DNA of 40,561 nt. It comes from Mesorhizobium sp. M7A.F.Ca.US.006.01.1.1. Lineage in GTDB: Bacteria > Pseudomonadota > Alphaproteobacteria > Rhizobiales > Rhizobiaceae. A program made the position numbers and the translations under genes. Shown here piece after piece: positions 15,119-23,883 of this stretch; within the stretch, counting starts at the first letter, position 1, and every line of letters starts with the position of its first letter. The DNA lies in the NCBI RefSeq assembly GCF_003997935.1, contig NZ_RZQL01000029.1, forward strand, positions 1-40,561. The letters run 5' to 3'. The notes under the pieces are model-generated. The model ran no database searches. It worked only from the letters and a program-made list of their open reading frames with translations, and was not told where the DNA came from.

Positions 15119-16375
15119 ATGCGTGGAAAAGTCGTTCTTTCGTTGCTGGCCGTAGCCTGCCTGGGTGCAATCGGGTGGCTCTATCTTTCGCCTGACGCGC
15201 TTGGCAGGGTCCAGCAGGTCATCGGCGCAAAGCAGGTTGCCGCGCCGGACAAACACGCTGCGGCTTCGGACAAGAAGGCCGACAATGCGGGGCGCTCGGC
15301 CTCCATCCTCTCGGCCGTCGCCTCGACAGCCGATTTCCCGATCCGTCGCTATGCCATCGGCTTCGTCTCCTCTCCCGCCGTCGTCAACATCAACGCGCGG
15401 GTGTCCAGCCAGATCGTCTCCATCGACGTCAGGGACGGGCAGATGGTCAGGGTCGGCGACGTTCTGTTTTCGCTCGACGACCGGGCGCTGAAGGCGCAGC
15501 TTGCCAAGGATCAGGCGGCGCTCGCCAAGGATCAGGCGATGCTCGCCAGCTCGCAGTCCGATCTCCAGCGCGCCAAGGATCTGGTCGCCAAGCAGGCCGG
15601 CACGCAGCAGACCTACGACCAGGCCGTCGCCGCGCAGAAGGCTGCCGCAGCGACCGTCGATGCCGACAAGGCGACGATCGACGCCGACAACGTCCAGCTT
15701 GGCTTCGCCACGATCACGGCGCCGATTTCCGGCAGGCTGGGTGCGGTCAGCGTCGCCGTCGGCGATCTCGTCACCGTCAGCAATGGCAACAGCAGCACGG
15801 CGACTCCGCTGGTGACCATCACCCAGATGGACCCGCTGCAGGTCAACTTCAATCTTCCCGAGAGCAATTTGGCCCTGCTGCACAAGGCGCTCGCCAACCC
15901 GCAGCAGGGCGCGGTAACGCTGACCAAGGACGGTGACCCGACGCCGATCGGCAAGGGCACGCTCGATTTCGTCGACTCCAGCGTCGACACCGCGTCGGGC
16001 ACGATTGCCACGCGTGCAAGCATTCCCAATGCCGACCTTTCGCTGTGGCCCGGCCAGTATGTGAATGTCGTGCTCGACGCCGGCATCATGCCGCAGATGA
16101 CATCGGTTCCCACTGTCGCGGTCCAGCCAAGCCAGAAAGGGCCGTTCGTCTATGTGGTCAAGCCGGACAACACGGTCGAGATGCGGCCGGTGCAAGTGGC
16201 GCTGACCGAAGGCGACAACAGCGCCATCAGCCAGGGGCTGAAAAGCGGTGAGAAGGTCGTCACCGAAGGCCAGACGAGGCTGAAGGACGGCGCGGCGGTG
16301 CATGAGGGCAAGGCCACGGCGAATGCTGCTCCCAAGGTGGCCGAGGCGACCAACGCCGGCGAGGCGGCCCAATGA
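15119..16375 (+). CDS. RND efflux periplasmic adaptor (membrane fusion protein, HlyD/AcrA family)
   Basis: The 418-aa adaptor links an inner-membrane RND pump to an outer-membrane channel. One N-terminal membrane segment (VVLSLLAVACLGAIGWLYL) anchors it. A lipoyl/barrel-sandwich half-motif (VNINARVSSQIVSIDVRDGQ) is followed by a long alpha-hairpin (about residues 120-195, e.g. AKDQAALAKDQAMLASSQSD), then the second lipoyl half (TITAPISGRLGAVSVAVGDL) and beta-barrel and membrane-proximal domains. ATG 15119 is preferred over the TTG at 15113 because GGAGAGG then has normal spacing. The stop overlaps the RND pump gene by four bases (ATGA), so the two are coupled. No outer-membrane channel gene is present, so a TolC-like protein encoded elsewhere is expected. 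Confidence 0.93.
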   Translation: MRGKVVLSLLAVACLGAIGWLYLSPDALGRVQQVIGAKQVAAPDKHAAASDKKADNAGRSASILSAVASTADFPIRRYAIGFVSSPAVVNINARVSSQIVSIDVRDGQMVRVGDVLFSLDDRALKAQLAKDQAALAKDQAMLASSQSDLQRAKDLVAKQAGTQQTYDQAVAAQKAAAATVDADKATIDADNVQLGFATITAPISGRLGAVSVAVGDLVTVSNGNSSTATPLVTITQMDPLQVNFNLPESNLALLHKALANPQQGAVTLTKDGDPTPIGKGTLDFVDSSVDTASGTIATRASIPNADLSLWPGQYVNVVLDAGIMPQMTSVPTVAVQPSQKGPFVYVVKPDNTVEMRPVQVALTEGDNSAISQGLKSGEKVVTEGQTRLKDGAAVHEGKATANAAPKVAEATNAGEAAQ

Positions 16376-19300
16376 TTTCCGAATTCTGCATACGCCGACC
16401 TGTCGCCACCCTTCTGATGTCGTTCGCCCTCGTGCTGGGCGGACTGTTCGCCTACAAGTTCCTGCCGGTGGCCGCACTGCCCAGCGCCGAATTCCCGGTG
16501 GTCAACGTCTCGGCTTCGCTGCCCGGCGCCTCGCCGGAAACCATGGCGACATCGGTGGCGACGCCGCTGATCAAGCAGTTCGCCACCATCGCCGGCATCG
16601 ATTCCATTTCGACGACGAACTCGCTTGGCCAGACCTCGATCGCCATCCAGTTCGTGCTCAACCGCGACATCGACGCGGCGGCGGCCGATGTGCAGGCGGC
16701 GATCGCGCGCACGCAGAAATCACTGCCGCCGCAGATGACGGCGCCGCCGAGCTATCGCAAGGTCAATCCGGCCGACGCGCCGATCCTTCTGATGTCGCTG
16801 GTCAGCGACACGGTTCCGCTGACCGATCTCGATGCTTTCGCGGAAAATGTCATCTCGCCGTCGCTGTCGACCATCGACGGCGTGGCGCAGGTCTCGATCT
16901 TCGGCCAGCAGAAATACGCGGTGCGCATCCAGATCGACCCGACCGCGCTTGCGGCGCGCGGCATCTCGATCGATCAGCTGCAGGCGGCGGTTGCCTCAGC
17001 CAACAGCAACACGCCGCTCGGCGTGCTGCAGAACGACAAGCAGCAGCTCACCATCACCGCCAACACGCAGCTGACCGACGCCGCCGGTTTCTCCAACATC
17101 ATCATCGCCACCAAAAACGGTCACCCGGTGCGGCTGGGCGAGGTGACCCGTGTGGTCGATTCGGTGCAGACGACGACGACCGCGAGTTGGTACGATGGCA
17201 CCCGCGCGATCATCATGGCCGTGCAGCGCCAGCCCGATGCCAACACTGTCGACGTCGTCGACAAGGTCAAGGCGATGCTGCCGTCCTTCAAGGACCAGAT
17301 GCCGGCCGCCGCCGACATCAAGCTGCTCAACGACCGCTCCAGTTCGATCCGGCAGGCGGTCAGCGACGTGCAGTTCACGCTGCTGCTCACCATTGCCCTG
17401 GTGATCATGGTGATCTTCGTGTTCCTGCGCCGGGTGACGGCGACGATCATTCCGGCCGTGGCGGTGCCGATCTCGCTGATCGCCACGCTCGGCGCGATGT
17501 TCCTGTTCGGCTTTTCCATCGACAACATATCGCTGATGGGCCTGACGCTGGCGGTCGGCCTCGTCGTCGACGATGCCATCGTGATGCTTGAAAACATCTT
17601 CCGCCATATGGAGGAGGATGGATTGTCGGCCTTCGATGCCTCGCTGAAGGGCGCGCGCGAAATCGGCTTCACCATCATCTCGATCTCGATCTCGCTGGTC
17701 GCGGTGTTCATCCCCGTGCTTTTGATGGGCGGCGTCATCGGGCGTATCTTCAACGAGTTCGCCGTCGTGGTGACGGTCGCTATCCTGGCGTCGATGTTCG
17801 TGTCGCTGACGCTGACGCCGATGCTGTGCTCGCGGCTGCTGTCGGTGACCAAAGCCGACCGCGACAAGCATGGCCCCGGCCATAAGCAGGACCTCGGCAC
17901 ACGCGGCTACGACCGGGTCTTGAGTTTCTGCCTGCGGCACACCTTCCTGGTGTTCCTCGTCTTCGTCGGAACCGCGGCAGCGTCGGTGTGGCTGATCCAG
18001 ATCTCGCCGAAGGGTTTCTTCCCGCAGGAGGACATCGGCCAGATATCAGTGACCACCATCGCGCGCCAGGACATCTCGTTCGACGCCATGTCCAGGCTGC
18101 AAGGGCAGGTCGCCAGCGTCTTCTCGCATTCGCCCTATGTCGACCATGTGGCGTGGTCGGCGGGCAGCGGCAACAATGCGCTCAACCAGGGGCAGCTCTT
18201 CGTCCAGCTCAAGGGCAAGGACCAGCGTCCCGATATCGAGAAGGTGCTTTCGGACCTGCGCAAGCAACTGGCCGGCGTTGCGGGTATCGAGACCTACATG
18301 CAGCCGGTACAGAATTTGAGACTGGGCTCGCGCTCGTCGGCCAGCGCCTATCAGCTCGTGGTTCAGGGCCTCGACACCGGCCTGACCGACATTTGGGCGC
18401 AGAAACTGAATGACGCGATGGCGGCCGACCATGCGAACTTCACCGACGTCACCAGCGACCTGCAGAACAATGCGCTGCAGGCGACGCTGGTGGTGGATCG
18501 CGACAAGGCCGCCCAACTCGGCATCGATACCGACACGCTGCGCTCCGCCCTCTATGGCGGGGTCGGCACCCACCAGGTTTCGACCATCTTCGGTTCGGCC
18601 GACAGCTACGAAGTCATCACCGAGCTCGACCCCAAGATCGAGTGGTCGCCCGAGCGGATGCTGGCCATCCAGATGAGGACGGCGAGCGGCAGCCTGGTTC
18701 CGCTTGGCGCCTTCGCCCGAGTCGATCGCACGGCAGGCGCCCTGACCGTCAACCAGCTTGGCCAGCTTCCGGCGGTGACGATCTCCTACAACCTGCCGCA
18801 GGGCGTGGCGCTGGGTGACAGCGTAACGCGCATCAACGCGCTCAAAGAGCAGATCGGCATGCCGACGGCGATCTCGACGACCTTTGCCGGCACGGCCAAG
18901 ACCTTCCAGGACTCTCTGGCTAACCAGGGGCTTCTGGTCGGCGGCGCGATCCTGACCATCTATATCGTGCTCGGCATCCTGTACGAGAGCTTCATCCACC
19001 CGCTCACAATCCTCACCGGCCTGCCGTCGGCTGTACTCGGGGCGGTTGTTGCCTTGCGCTTCGCCGGCATGGACCTCTCGGTCATCGCCGTGATCGGCAT
19101 CCTGATGCTGATCGGCATCGTCAAGAAGAACGGCATCATGATGGTCGATGTCGCGCTCGAACTGCGACGAGAAGGCATGTCGGCGACCGAGTCTATCCAC
19201 AAGGCCTGCCTGATGCGGTTCAGGCCGATCATGATGACGACGCTGGCCGCACTGATGGGCACATTCCCGATCGCGCTCGGCACCGGTGCCAGCGCCGAAC

Positions 19301-19533
19301 TACGCCAGCCGCTCGGCGTTGCCGTTGTCGGCGGTCTGCTTGCCTCGCAGGCGCTGACCCTGTTCGTGACGCCGGTGATCTATGTCTACATGGAGAATTT
19401 CTCGGGCTGGCTGGTCGGGCTTTGGTCGAAGCGCAAGGGCGAGCCGGGCCCGGTCGAAGATGTCGACCAGCCCTCGCTGTTCAAGCCCAGGGAAGAAATG
19501 CTGCCCGAACCGCAGCGGGCGGCCGCCGAATAG
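16372..19533 (+). CDS. RND multidrug efflux transporter (AcrB/MdtB-like permease)
   Basis: The 1053-aa pump has the expected duplicated plan: TM1, a large periplasmic loop, TM2-6, TM7, a second loop and TM8-12. Key proton-relay residues are visible: the Asp pair D400-D401 in TM4 (AVGLVVDDAIVMLENIF) and Lys at about 918 in TM10 (GIVKKNGIMMVDVALE). Length and the N-terminal ISEFCIRRPVATLLM are standard for the hydrophobe/amphiphile family, closest in style to MdtB/MuxB. It exports toxic compounds from the inner leaflet or periplasm using the proton gradient, working with the adaptor encoded just upstream. Substrates are not predictable. Nothing downstream appears to belong to the operon. Confidence 0.95.
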   Translation: MISEFCIRRPVATLLMSFALVLGGLFAYKFLPVAALPSAEFPVVNVSASLPGASPETMATSVATPLIKQFATIAGIDSISTTNSLGQTSIAIQFVLNRDIDAAAADVQAAIARTQKSLPPQMTAPPSYRKVNPADAPILLMSLVSDTVPLTDLDAFAENVISPSLSTIDGVAQVSIFGQQKYAVRIQIDPTALAARGISIDQLQAAVASANSNTPLGVLQNDKQQLTITANTQLTDAAGFSNIIIATKNGHPVRLGEVTRVVDSVQTTTTASWYDGTRAIIMAVQRQPDANTVDVVDKVKAMLPSFKDQMPAAADIKLLNDRSSSIRQAVSDVQFTLLLTIALVIMVIFVFLRRVTATIIPAVAVPISLIATLGAMFLFGFSIDNISLMGLTLAVGLVVDDAIVMLENIFRHMEEDGLSAFDASLKGAREIGFTIISISISLVAVFIPVLLMGGVIGRIFNEFAVVVTVAILASMFVSLTLTPMLCSRLLSVTKADRDKHGPGHKQDLGTRGYDRVLSFCLRHTFLVFLVFVGTAAASVWLIQISPKGFFPQEDIGQISVTTIARQDISFDAMSRLQGQVASVFSHSPYVDHVAWSAGSGNNALNQGQLFVQLKGKDQRPDIEKVLSDLRKQLAGVAGIETYMQPVQNLRLGSRSSASAYQLVVQGLDTGLTDIWAQKLNDAMAADHANFTDVTSDLQNNALQATLVVDRDKAAQLGIDTDTLRSALYGGVGTHQVSTIFGSADSYEVITELDPKIEWSPERMLAIQMRTASGSLVPLGAFARVDRTAGALTVNQLGQLPAVTISYNLPQGVALGDSVTRINALKEQIGMPTAISTTFAGTAKTFQDSLANQGLLVGGAILTIYIVLGILYESFIHPLTILTGLPSAVLGAVVALRFAGMDLSVIAVIGILMLIGIVKKNGIMMVDVALELRREGMSATESIHKACLMRFRPIMMTTLAALMGTFPIALGTGASAELRQPLGVAVVGGLLASQALTLFVTPVIYVYMENFSGWLVGLWSKRKGEPGPVEDVDQPSLFKPREEMLPEPQRAAAE

Positions 19534-19608
19534 AGGCGGCCACGCCATATGCCGTTGGCCCAAGCCGTCATGCTTGCAGCGGCATGATCGGAAACGTATT
19601 TTGCCGTC

Positions 19609-20214
19609 ATGTCACACGATCATGACCACGACAACGAACTCGATCCGTTTGCCGCCCGCGTGCGCGCATTGGAAACTATCCTCACTCGCAAGGGCCTGGT
19701 CGATCCGGCCGCGATCGACGTCATCGTCGATACCTATGAGACGAAGATCGGGCCGCGCAACGGCGCCAGGGTGGTGGCGAAAGCCTGGAGCGATCCCGCC
19801 TATGCCGAATGGCTGAAGCGCGATGCGACTGCGGCGATCGGCTCGCTGAGCTACACCGGTCGCCAGGGCGAGCACATGCAGGCGGTGTTCAACACGCAGG
19901 ATACGCACAACCTCGTCGTCTGCACGCTGTGCTCCTGCTATCCGTGGTCGGTGCTCGGCCTGCCGCCGGTCTGGTACAAGGCGCCGCCCTATCGTTCACG
20001 CGCCGTGATCGATCCGCGTGGGGTGCTGGAGGAATTCGGGCTGACGCTGCCGGCGGACAAGAAAATTCGCGTCTGGGATTCCACTGCCGAGCTGCGCTAT
20101 CTCGTCGTGCCGATGCGGCCTGAGGGCACCGAGGGCTGGAGCGAGGAGCGGCTGGCGGAGCTGGTCAGCCGTGACGCGATGATCGGCACCGGTCTTGCGA
20201 GGCAGCCGGCATGA
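19609..20214 (+). CDS. nthA: cobalt-type nitrile hydratase, alpha subunit
   Basis: Nitrile hydratase hydrates nitriles to amides in the cytosol. The 201-aa alpha subunit carries the metal-binding claw C105-T-L-C108-S-C110, where cysteines are later oxidised to sulfinic and sulfenic acids. Thr rather than Ser after the first Cys marks the cobalt type. Further conserved segments are [20 protein letters not shown] (metal loop) and [20 protein letters not shown]. The His-rich start [12 protein letters not shown] is usual for the family. The ATG at 19609 has a weak ribosome site. The stop overlaps nthB by four bases (ATGA), giving a 1:1 coupled pair. Confidence 0.95.
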   Translation: MSHDHDHDNELDPFAARVRALETILTRKGLVDPAAIDVIVDTYETKIGPRNGARVVAKAWSDPAYAEWLKRDATAAIGSLSYTGRQGEHMQAVFNTQDTHNLVVCTLCSCYPWSVLGLPPVWYKAPPYRSRAVIDPRGVLEEFGLTLPADKKIRVWDSTAELRYLVVPMRPEGTEGWSEERLAELVSRDAMIGTGLARQPA

Positions 20215-20870
20215 ACGGGCCGCACGATCTTGGCGGGCAGATGGGCTTCGGCCCGGTCGCACCCGAACAGGACGAACCCTATTTCCATGCCGCTTGGGAA
20301 AGGCGGGCGCTCGGCGTGACGCTGACTGCCGGCGCCATGGGCGCGTGGAACATCGACGAGAGCCGGCACGCACGGGAATCACTGCATCCGGCTGTCTACT
20401 ATTCATCGAGCTACTACCAGATTTGGATCAAGGCGCTGGAGGTGCTGCTCAAGCGCCACGGCTTCGTCAGCGAGCGCGATCTCGAAGCGGGCAAGGCAGT
20501 CGATCCGGCAGCGACGCCCAAGAGGCTGCTGAAGGCGGAGAACGTGCCCGCAGTGCTGGCCAAGGGCAGCCCTTGCGACCGGCCGGTGGCGCAAGGGGCG
20601 CGGTTCAAGGCCGGCGATCCCGTGCGGACCAAGAACTTCAACCCGACCGGCCACACGCGGCTGCCGCGCTACGCACGCGGCAAGCAAGGTACAATCGAGG
20701 CCGTGCGCGACGGCTTCGTGTTCCCCGACAGCAATGCGCATGGCCACGGCGAAAACCCGCAATGGGTCTACACCGTGGTTTTCGAAGGATCGGAAATCTG
20801 GGGCGAGGGCGCCGATCCGACGCTGAGCGTCTCGATCGATGCTTGGGAGAGCTATCTTGAGCCGGCGTGA
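20211..20870 (+). CDS. nthB: nitrile hydratase, beta subunit
   Basis: The 219-aa beta subunit wraps the alpha subunit and supplies arginines that hydrogen-bond the oxidised cysteines of the cobalt centre. The N-terminus [16 protein letters not shown] is the standard beta start, followed by the helical region ([20 protein letters not shown]). The C-terminal SH3-like barrel is visible as [40 protein letters not shown] and the final [13 protein letters not shown]. Length is normal. It overlaps nthA upstream and the accessory gene downstream (14 bases), so all three form one operon. Confidence 0.95.
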   Translation: MNGPHDLGGQMGFGPVAPEQDEPYFHAAWERRALGVTLTAGAMGAWNIDESRHARESLHPAVYYSSSYYQIWIKALEVLLKRHGFVSERDLEAGKAVDPAATPKRLLKAENVPAVLAKGSPCDRPVAQGARFKAGDPVRTKNFNPTGHTRLPRYARGKQGTIEAVRDGFVFPDSNAHGHGENPQWVYTVVFEGSEIWGEGADPTLSVSIDAWESYLEPA

Positions 20871-21216
20871 CTCGGACACGGCCGATTTGCCGCCGGGCGT
20901 CGATGCCCCTGTTTTCGCCGAACCATGGCAGGCCGAAGCCTTCGCCATGACGGTGGCGCTGCACGACAAGGGTGTGTTTGCGTGGAGCGAGTGGGCGGAT
21001 GCGCTGTCGGCGCAGGTGAAGAAGCTAGGCGCTGCCACTGACGGCCATGACTATTACGAACATTGGCTGGCGGCGCTGGAAAGCCTGCTTGCTTCAAAAG
21101 GGCTGGCAGCCAGAGCCGATGTCGACGCGATGGCTGAAGCCTGGGAGCGCGCCGCACACGCCACCCCGCACGGCAAGCCGATCCTGCTGGAGAACGATCC
21201 CCGGCAGGTCCGATAA
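20857..21216 (+). CDS. nitrile hydratase accessory protein (cobalt-loading activator, beta-like)
   Basis: The 119-aa protein resembles the N-terminal helical part of the beta subunit (PWQAEAFAMTVALHDKGVFA, then WSEWADALS) and belongs to the P14K/NhlE-type activators that swap cobalt-bearing alpha subunits into the apo-enzyme and help oxidise the cysteines. The start is most likely TTG at 20857, because GGGAGA lies six bases before it and the family N-terminus ([13 protein letters not shown]) begins there; ATG at 20839 is possible but poorly placed. It overlaps the end of nthB. No amidase, cobalt permease or aldoxime dehydratase gene follows, so the amide would be used by enzymes encoded elsewhere. 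Confidence 0.87.
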   Translation: MSRRDSDTADLPPGVDAPVFAEPWQAEAFAMTVALHDKGVFAWSEWADALSAQVKKLGAATDGHDYYEHWLAALESLLASKGLAARADVDAMAEAWERAAHATPHGKPILLENDPRQVR

Positions 21217-21362
21217 AGGTGTGTGGTGAGCTTTTCTGTTCCCTTTACGTTCTTGTCTGTGCCTGATAGCCTGACCTGTCGGCGGCGCAGAGGCGCTGCC
21301 AACGCATCGATGATGATGGCGGCTGTCTTGTCTTTCCCTTGCGAATCCGGTCTCTCGCGCTG

Positions 21363-22490
21363 ATGGAATTCTCTCCCCAACAGGACGAGGCGCTGCAAGC
21401 GGTTGCCCGCTGGCTGAAGACCGGCCAGCCGCAGCTGTTCCGGCTGTTCGGCTATGCCGGCACCGGCAAGACGACGCTGGCGCGCTATTTCGCCGAACAT
21501 GTCGACGGCCAGGTGCAGTTCGCCGCCTTCACCGGCAAAGCGGCGCAAGTGCTGCGCTCCAAGGGCGCGGTCAATGCCCGCACCATCCATTCGCTGATCT
21601 ATCGGCCGAAGGGCGAGGAATCGGTGTCGGACGAGGTCACCGGCAAGACCTCGATGTCGCCGACCTTTTCACTCAACCGGCAGAGCCCGATCTCGCGCGC
21701 CAAGCTGGTCGTCATCGACGAATGTTCGATGGTTGACGAGCAGCTTGGCCGCGACCTGATGAGTTTCGGCACGCCGATCCTGGTGCTTGGCGACCCCGGC
21801 CAGTTGCCGCCGATCTCGGGTGGCGGTTTTTTCACCGACCACGAGCCGGATTTTCTGCTCACCGAAATCCACCGGCAGGCGCGCGACAACCCGATCCTGC
21901 GGCTGGCGCTCGATGTGCGCGAGGGCCGTGAATTCATGCGTGGCGACTATGGCACGGCGCAGGTCATCGGCAAGGAAGACGTTACCCAGGAACTGGTTCT
22001 GAAGGCGGACCAGGTGCTGGTCGGCACCAACCGCACGCGGCGCCGCTACAATCAGCGGCTGCGCGAGCTCAAGGGCTTCAACGCCGATTATCCGCAAGCC
22101 GGCGACAAGCTGGTCTGCCTGCGCAACGATCCGGCAAAGGGCCTGCTCAACGGTTCGCTGTGGAAGGTGATGACCTCGTCGCGCGAGACGGTGAAGCCCG
22201 GCATCAACCTTCTGGTGTCGCCGGAAGAGGACGATCCGGATCGCGGCGTTGCCAAGATCAAGCTGCTCAAGGCGGCGTTCGAGGATCCCGATGCCGACAT
22301 CCCCTGGCAGCAGAAGAAGCGCTTCGACGATTTCGACTATGGCTACGCGCTGACCGTGCACAAGGCGCAGGGCTCGCAGTGGAACGAGATCGTGCTGTTC
22401 GATGAAAGCTGGGCCTTCAAGGAAACCCGCCAGCGATGGCTCTACACTGCCATCACGCGGGCGGCCGAGCGGCTGACGATCGTCAGGTAG
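21363..22490 (+). CDS. RecD-like superfamily 1 DNA helicase / ATPase
   Basis: The 375-aa protein is a short SF1B helicase of the RecD/UvrD_C_2 type. Walker A is GYAGTGKTT, motif II is VVIDECSMVDEQL, motif III GDPGQLPPI, motif V LTVHKAQGSQWNEIVLFDE and motif [19 protein letters not shown]. It lacks the N-terminal extension of RecD and of RecD2, so it is a minimal ATP-driven 5'-3' motor, probably acting in repair or on DNA ends. ATG 21363 (MEFSPQQDEAL) is preferred to a TTG at 21339 because the conserved domain starts immediately. It overlaps the stop of the convergent SpoIIAA-like gene by eight bases, and lies 146 bases after the nitrile hydratase operon. Confidence 0.9.
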   Translation: MEFSPQQDEALQAVARWLKTGQPQLFRLFGYAGTGKTTLARYFAEHVDGQVQFAAFTGKAAQVLRSKGAVNARTIHSLIYRPKGEESVSDEVTGKTSMSPTFSLNRQSPISRAKLVVIDECSMVDEQLGRDLMSFGTPILVLGDPGQLPPISGGGFFTDHEPDFLLTEIHRQARDNPILRLALDVREGREFMRGDYGTAQVIGKEDVTQELVLKADQVLVGTNRTRRRYNQRLRELKGFNADYPQAGDKLVCLRNDPAKGLLNGSLWKVMTSSRETVKPGINLLVSPEEDDPDRGVAKIKLLKAAFEDPDADIPWQQKKRFDDFDYGYALTVHKAQGSQWNEIVLFDESWAFKETRQRWLYTAITRAAERLTIVR

Positions 22491-22905
22491 GGGCGCCGGA
22501 TGCTGTTGCCCCGATAGGTTGTGCGGCAAGCCACTGCCAGGCGGCAGCCTCGTCCTCCGCCTTGAAATGCCTGATTTCGATGGGCGGTGAGGACGGCAGA
22601 AAGCGTTGTGCGTCCGCTATCCAGTCCGGTTCGCCGATGGTTGCGCAACGGCCGACATGTTCCAACGCATGGATGGCGCCCTGCTTGAGGGTCTCGTCCG
22701 CGATGTCGGCCCAGTCGACGCCATCATGGTCGACGAGGCGCACCAGCACATCGATGCGCGGATGCAGGGCATAGGCCGCCTCCAGCAGCCCGAAAAGATT
22801 TTCACCGTCGGCCGCGGAAACGTGCCCGACGACATCGATGGCGAAAAGGTCGTCGCGGCTGGTCTCGAGACGGCGGATTGCCGGCACCTCATCGAGAAAA
22901 TTCAT
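22483..22905 (-). CDS. SpoIIAA/STAS-like protein (DUF3478 family)
   Basis: The 140-aa soluble protein shows the alternating beta-alpha pattern of the SpoIIAA-like family: [20 protein letters not shown], then [14 protein letters not shown], an acidic helix, and a terminal strand plus helix ([18 protein letters not shown]). These proteins resemble anti-sigma factor antagonists or lipid-binding CRAL-TRIO folds, but their task in proteobacteria is unknown. No phosphorylatable Ser/Thr of SpoIIAA can be assigned with certainty. The start at 22905 is chosen since GGAAAGGAAG lies just upstream; a frame that runs to 23049 is longer but has no ribosome site and would overlap the pdxJ leader. It converges with the helicase gene. 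Confidence 0.8.
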   Translation of the reverse strand: MNFLDEVPAIRRLETSRDDLFAIDVVGHVSAADGENLFGLLEAAYALHPRIDVLVRLVDHDGVDWADIADETLKQGAIHALEHVGRCATIGEPDWIADAQRFLPSSPPIEIRHFKAEDEAAAWQWLAAQPIGATASGAPT

Positions 22906-23039
22906 CGGCGCTTCCTTTCCCGGCTCGTTCATCAGGGTTGGAACACCCGAAACCCCCAGTCTGTTCCCACCAAAGCCATTACTGTTCCCGTCAAAGGCAC
23001 TATAGGTGGGCGCGTCGAATGATTTCCGAGGCCACCCGC

Positions 23040-23780
23040 ATGCCTGCAAAGCTCTCTGTCAACCTCAATGCCATCGCCATGCTGCGCAACCGGCGCGACC
23101 TGCCGTGGCCAAGCGTCACCGGCCTCGGCCGCATTGCGCTGGCGGCCGGAGCGCATGGGCTGACGGTGCACCCACGCCCCGACGAGCGGCACACAAGACA
23201 CTCCGATCTGCCCGAGATCCGCTCGCTGATCGACGACGAGTTTCCGCGCGCGGAGTTCAACATCGAGGGCTATCCGACCGAGGATTTCCTGTTGCTTGTG
23301 GAAAAGCATCAGCCCGAACAGGTGACTTTGGTGCCGGACGATCCGGCCCAGGCGACATCGGACCATGGCTGGAACTTCGCCACCCAGGCCGCGTTCCTCA
23401 CACCGATCGTCAGGCGTCTGAAAAAGGGGGGCTTTCGCGTGTCGCTGTTTTCCGATCCGGATCCCGATTGGGTGGCGGCCGCACGCGACACCGGCGCCGA
23501 CCGCATCGAGCTCTATACGGGTCCGTATGGCAGCTATCACACAGATTCCGCCAAAGCGGCCAAGGAGCTGGAAAGACTGGGAAAAACCGCCGACGCCGCG
23601 CTTGCCGCCGGGCTTCAGGTCAATGCCGGGCACGATCTGGTGGTCAGCAATCTGCCGGCACTTGCCAGGCGCATTCCGGCATTGGCCGAAGTGTCGATCG
23701 GACATGGGTTGACAGCTGACGCGTTGGAGTATGGCATGGCCGGCACGGTGGGTCGGTTCCTCAAGGCCTGCGGATGGTAG
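23040..23780 (+). CDS. pdxJ: pyridoxine 5'-phosphate synthase
   Basis: PdxJ joins 1-deoxy-D-xylulose 5-phosphate with 3-amino-2-oxopropyl phosphate to make pyridoxine 5'-phosphate, the last ring-forming step of DXP-dependent vitamin B6 synthesis. The 246-aa TIM barrel shows the family blocks: [13 protein letters not shown] at the start, [36 protein letters not shown], and the C-terminal phosphate loop [12 protein letters not shown] and [16 protein letters not shown]. The start ATG at 23040 follows GAGG at eight bases; an ATG seven codons earlier is possible but poorly placed. It stands alone and is followed by a hairpin at 23783. Confidence 0.95.
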   Translation: MPAKLSVNLNAIAMLRNRRDLPWPSVTGLGRIALAAGAHGLTVHPRPDERHTRHSDLPEIRSLIDDEFPRAEFNIEGYPTEDFLLLVEKHQPEQVTLVPDDPAQATSDHGWNFATQAAFLTPIVRRLKKGGFRVSLFSDPDPDWVAAARDTGADRIELYTGPYGSYHTDSAKAAKELERLGKTADAALAAGLQVNAGHDLVVSNLPALARRIPALAEVSIGHGLTADALEYGMAGTVGRFLKACGW

Positions 23781-23782
23781 CG

Positions 23783-23815
23783 ATGGCAGCCTCGCGTGGC
23801 AGGCATGGCTGCCAT
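23783..23815 (+). terminator. hairpin after pdxJ
   Basis: ATGGCAGCC (23783-23791) and GGCTGCCAT (23807-23815) are a perfect 9-bp inverted repeat with a 15-base loop, three bases after the pdxJ stop codon. There is no U-run, so it may protect the 3' end or need Rho. Confidence 0.5.
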
Positions 23816-23883
23816 TACGCGACGGCACTTGATATTGCATTGCAGCAAGCGTAGAGCACCGCGCGCTTATCGGAGTGTCGTCC

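Noticed and set aside
16996..19200. Long minus-strand frames opposite the RND pump gene
   Set aside because: Shadows of a full-length pump gene; His/Arg/Asp-rich with no domain.
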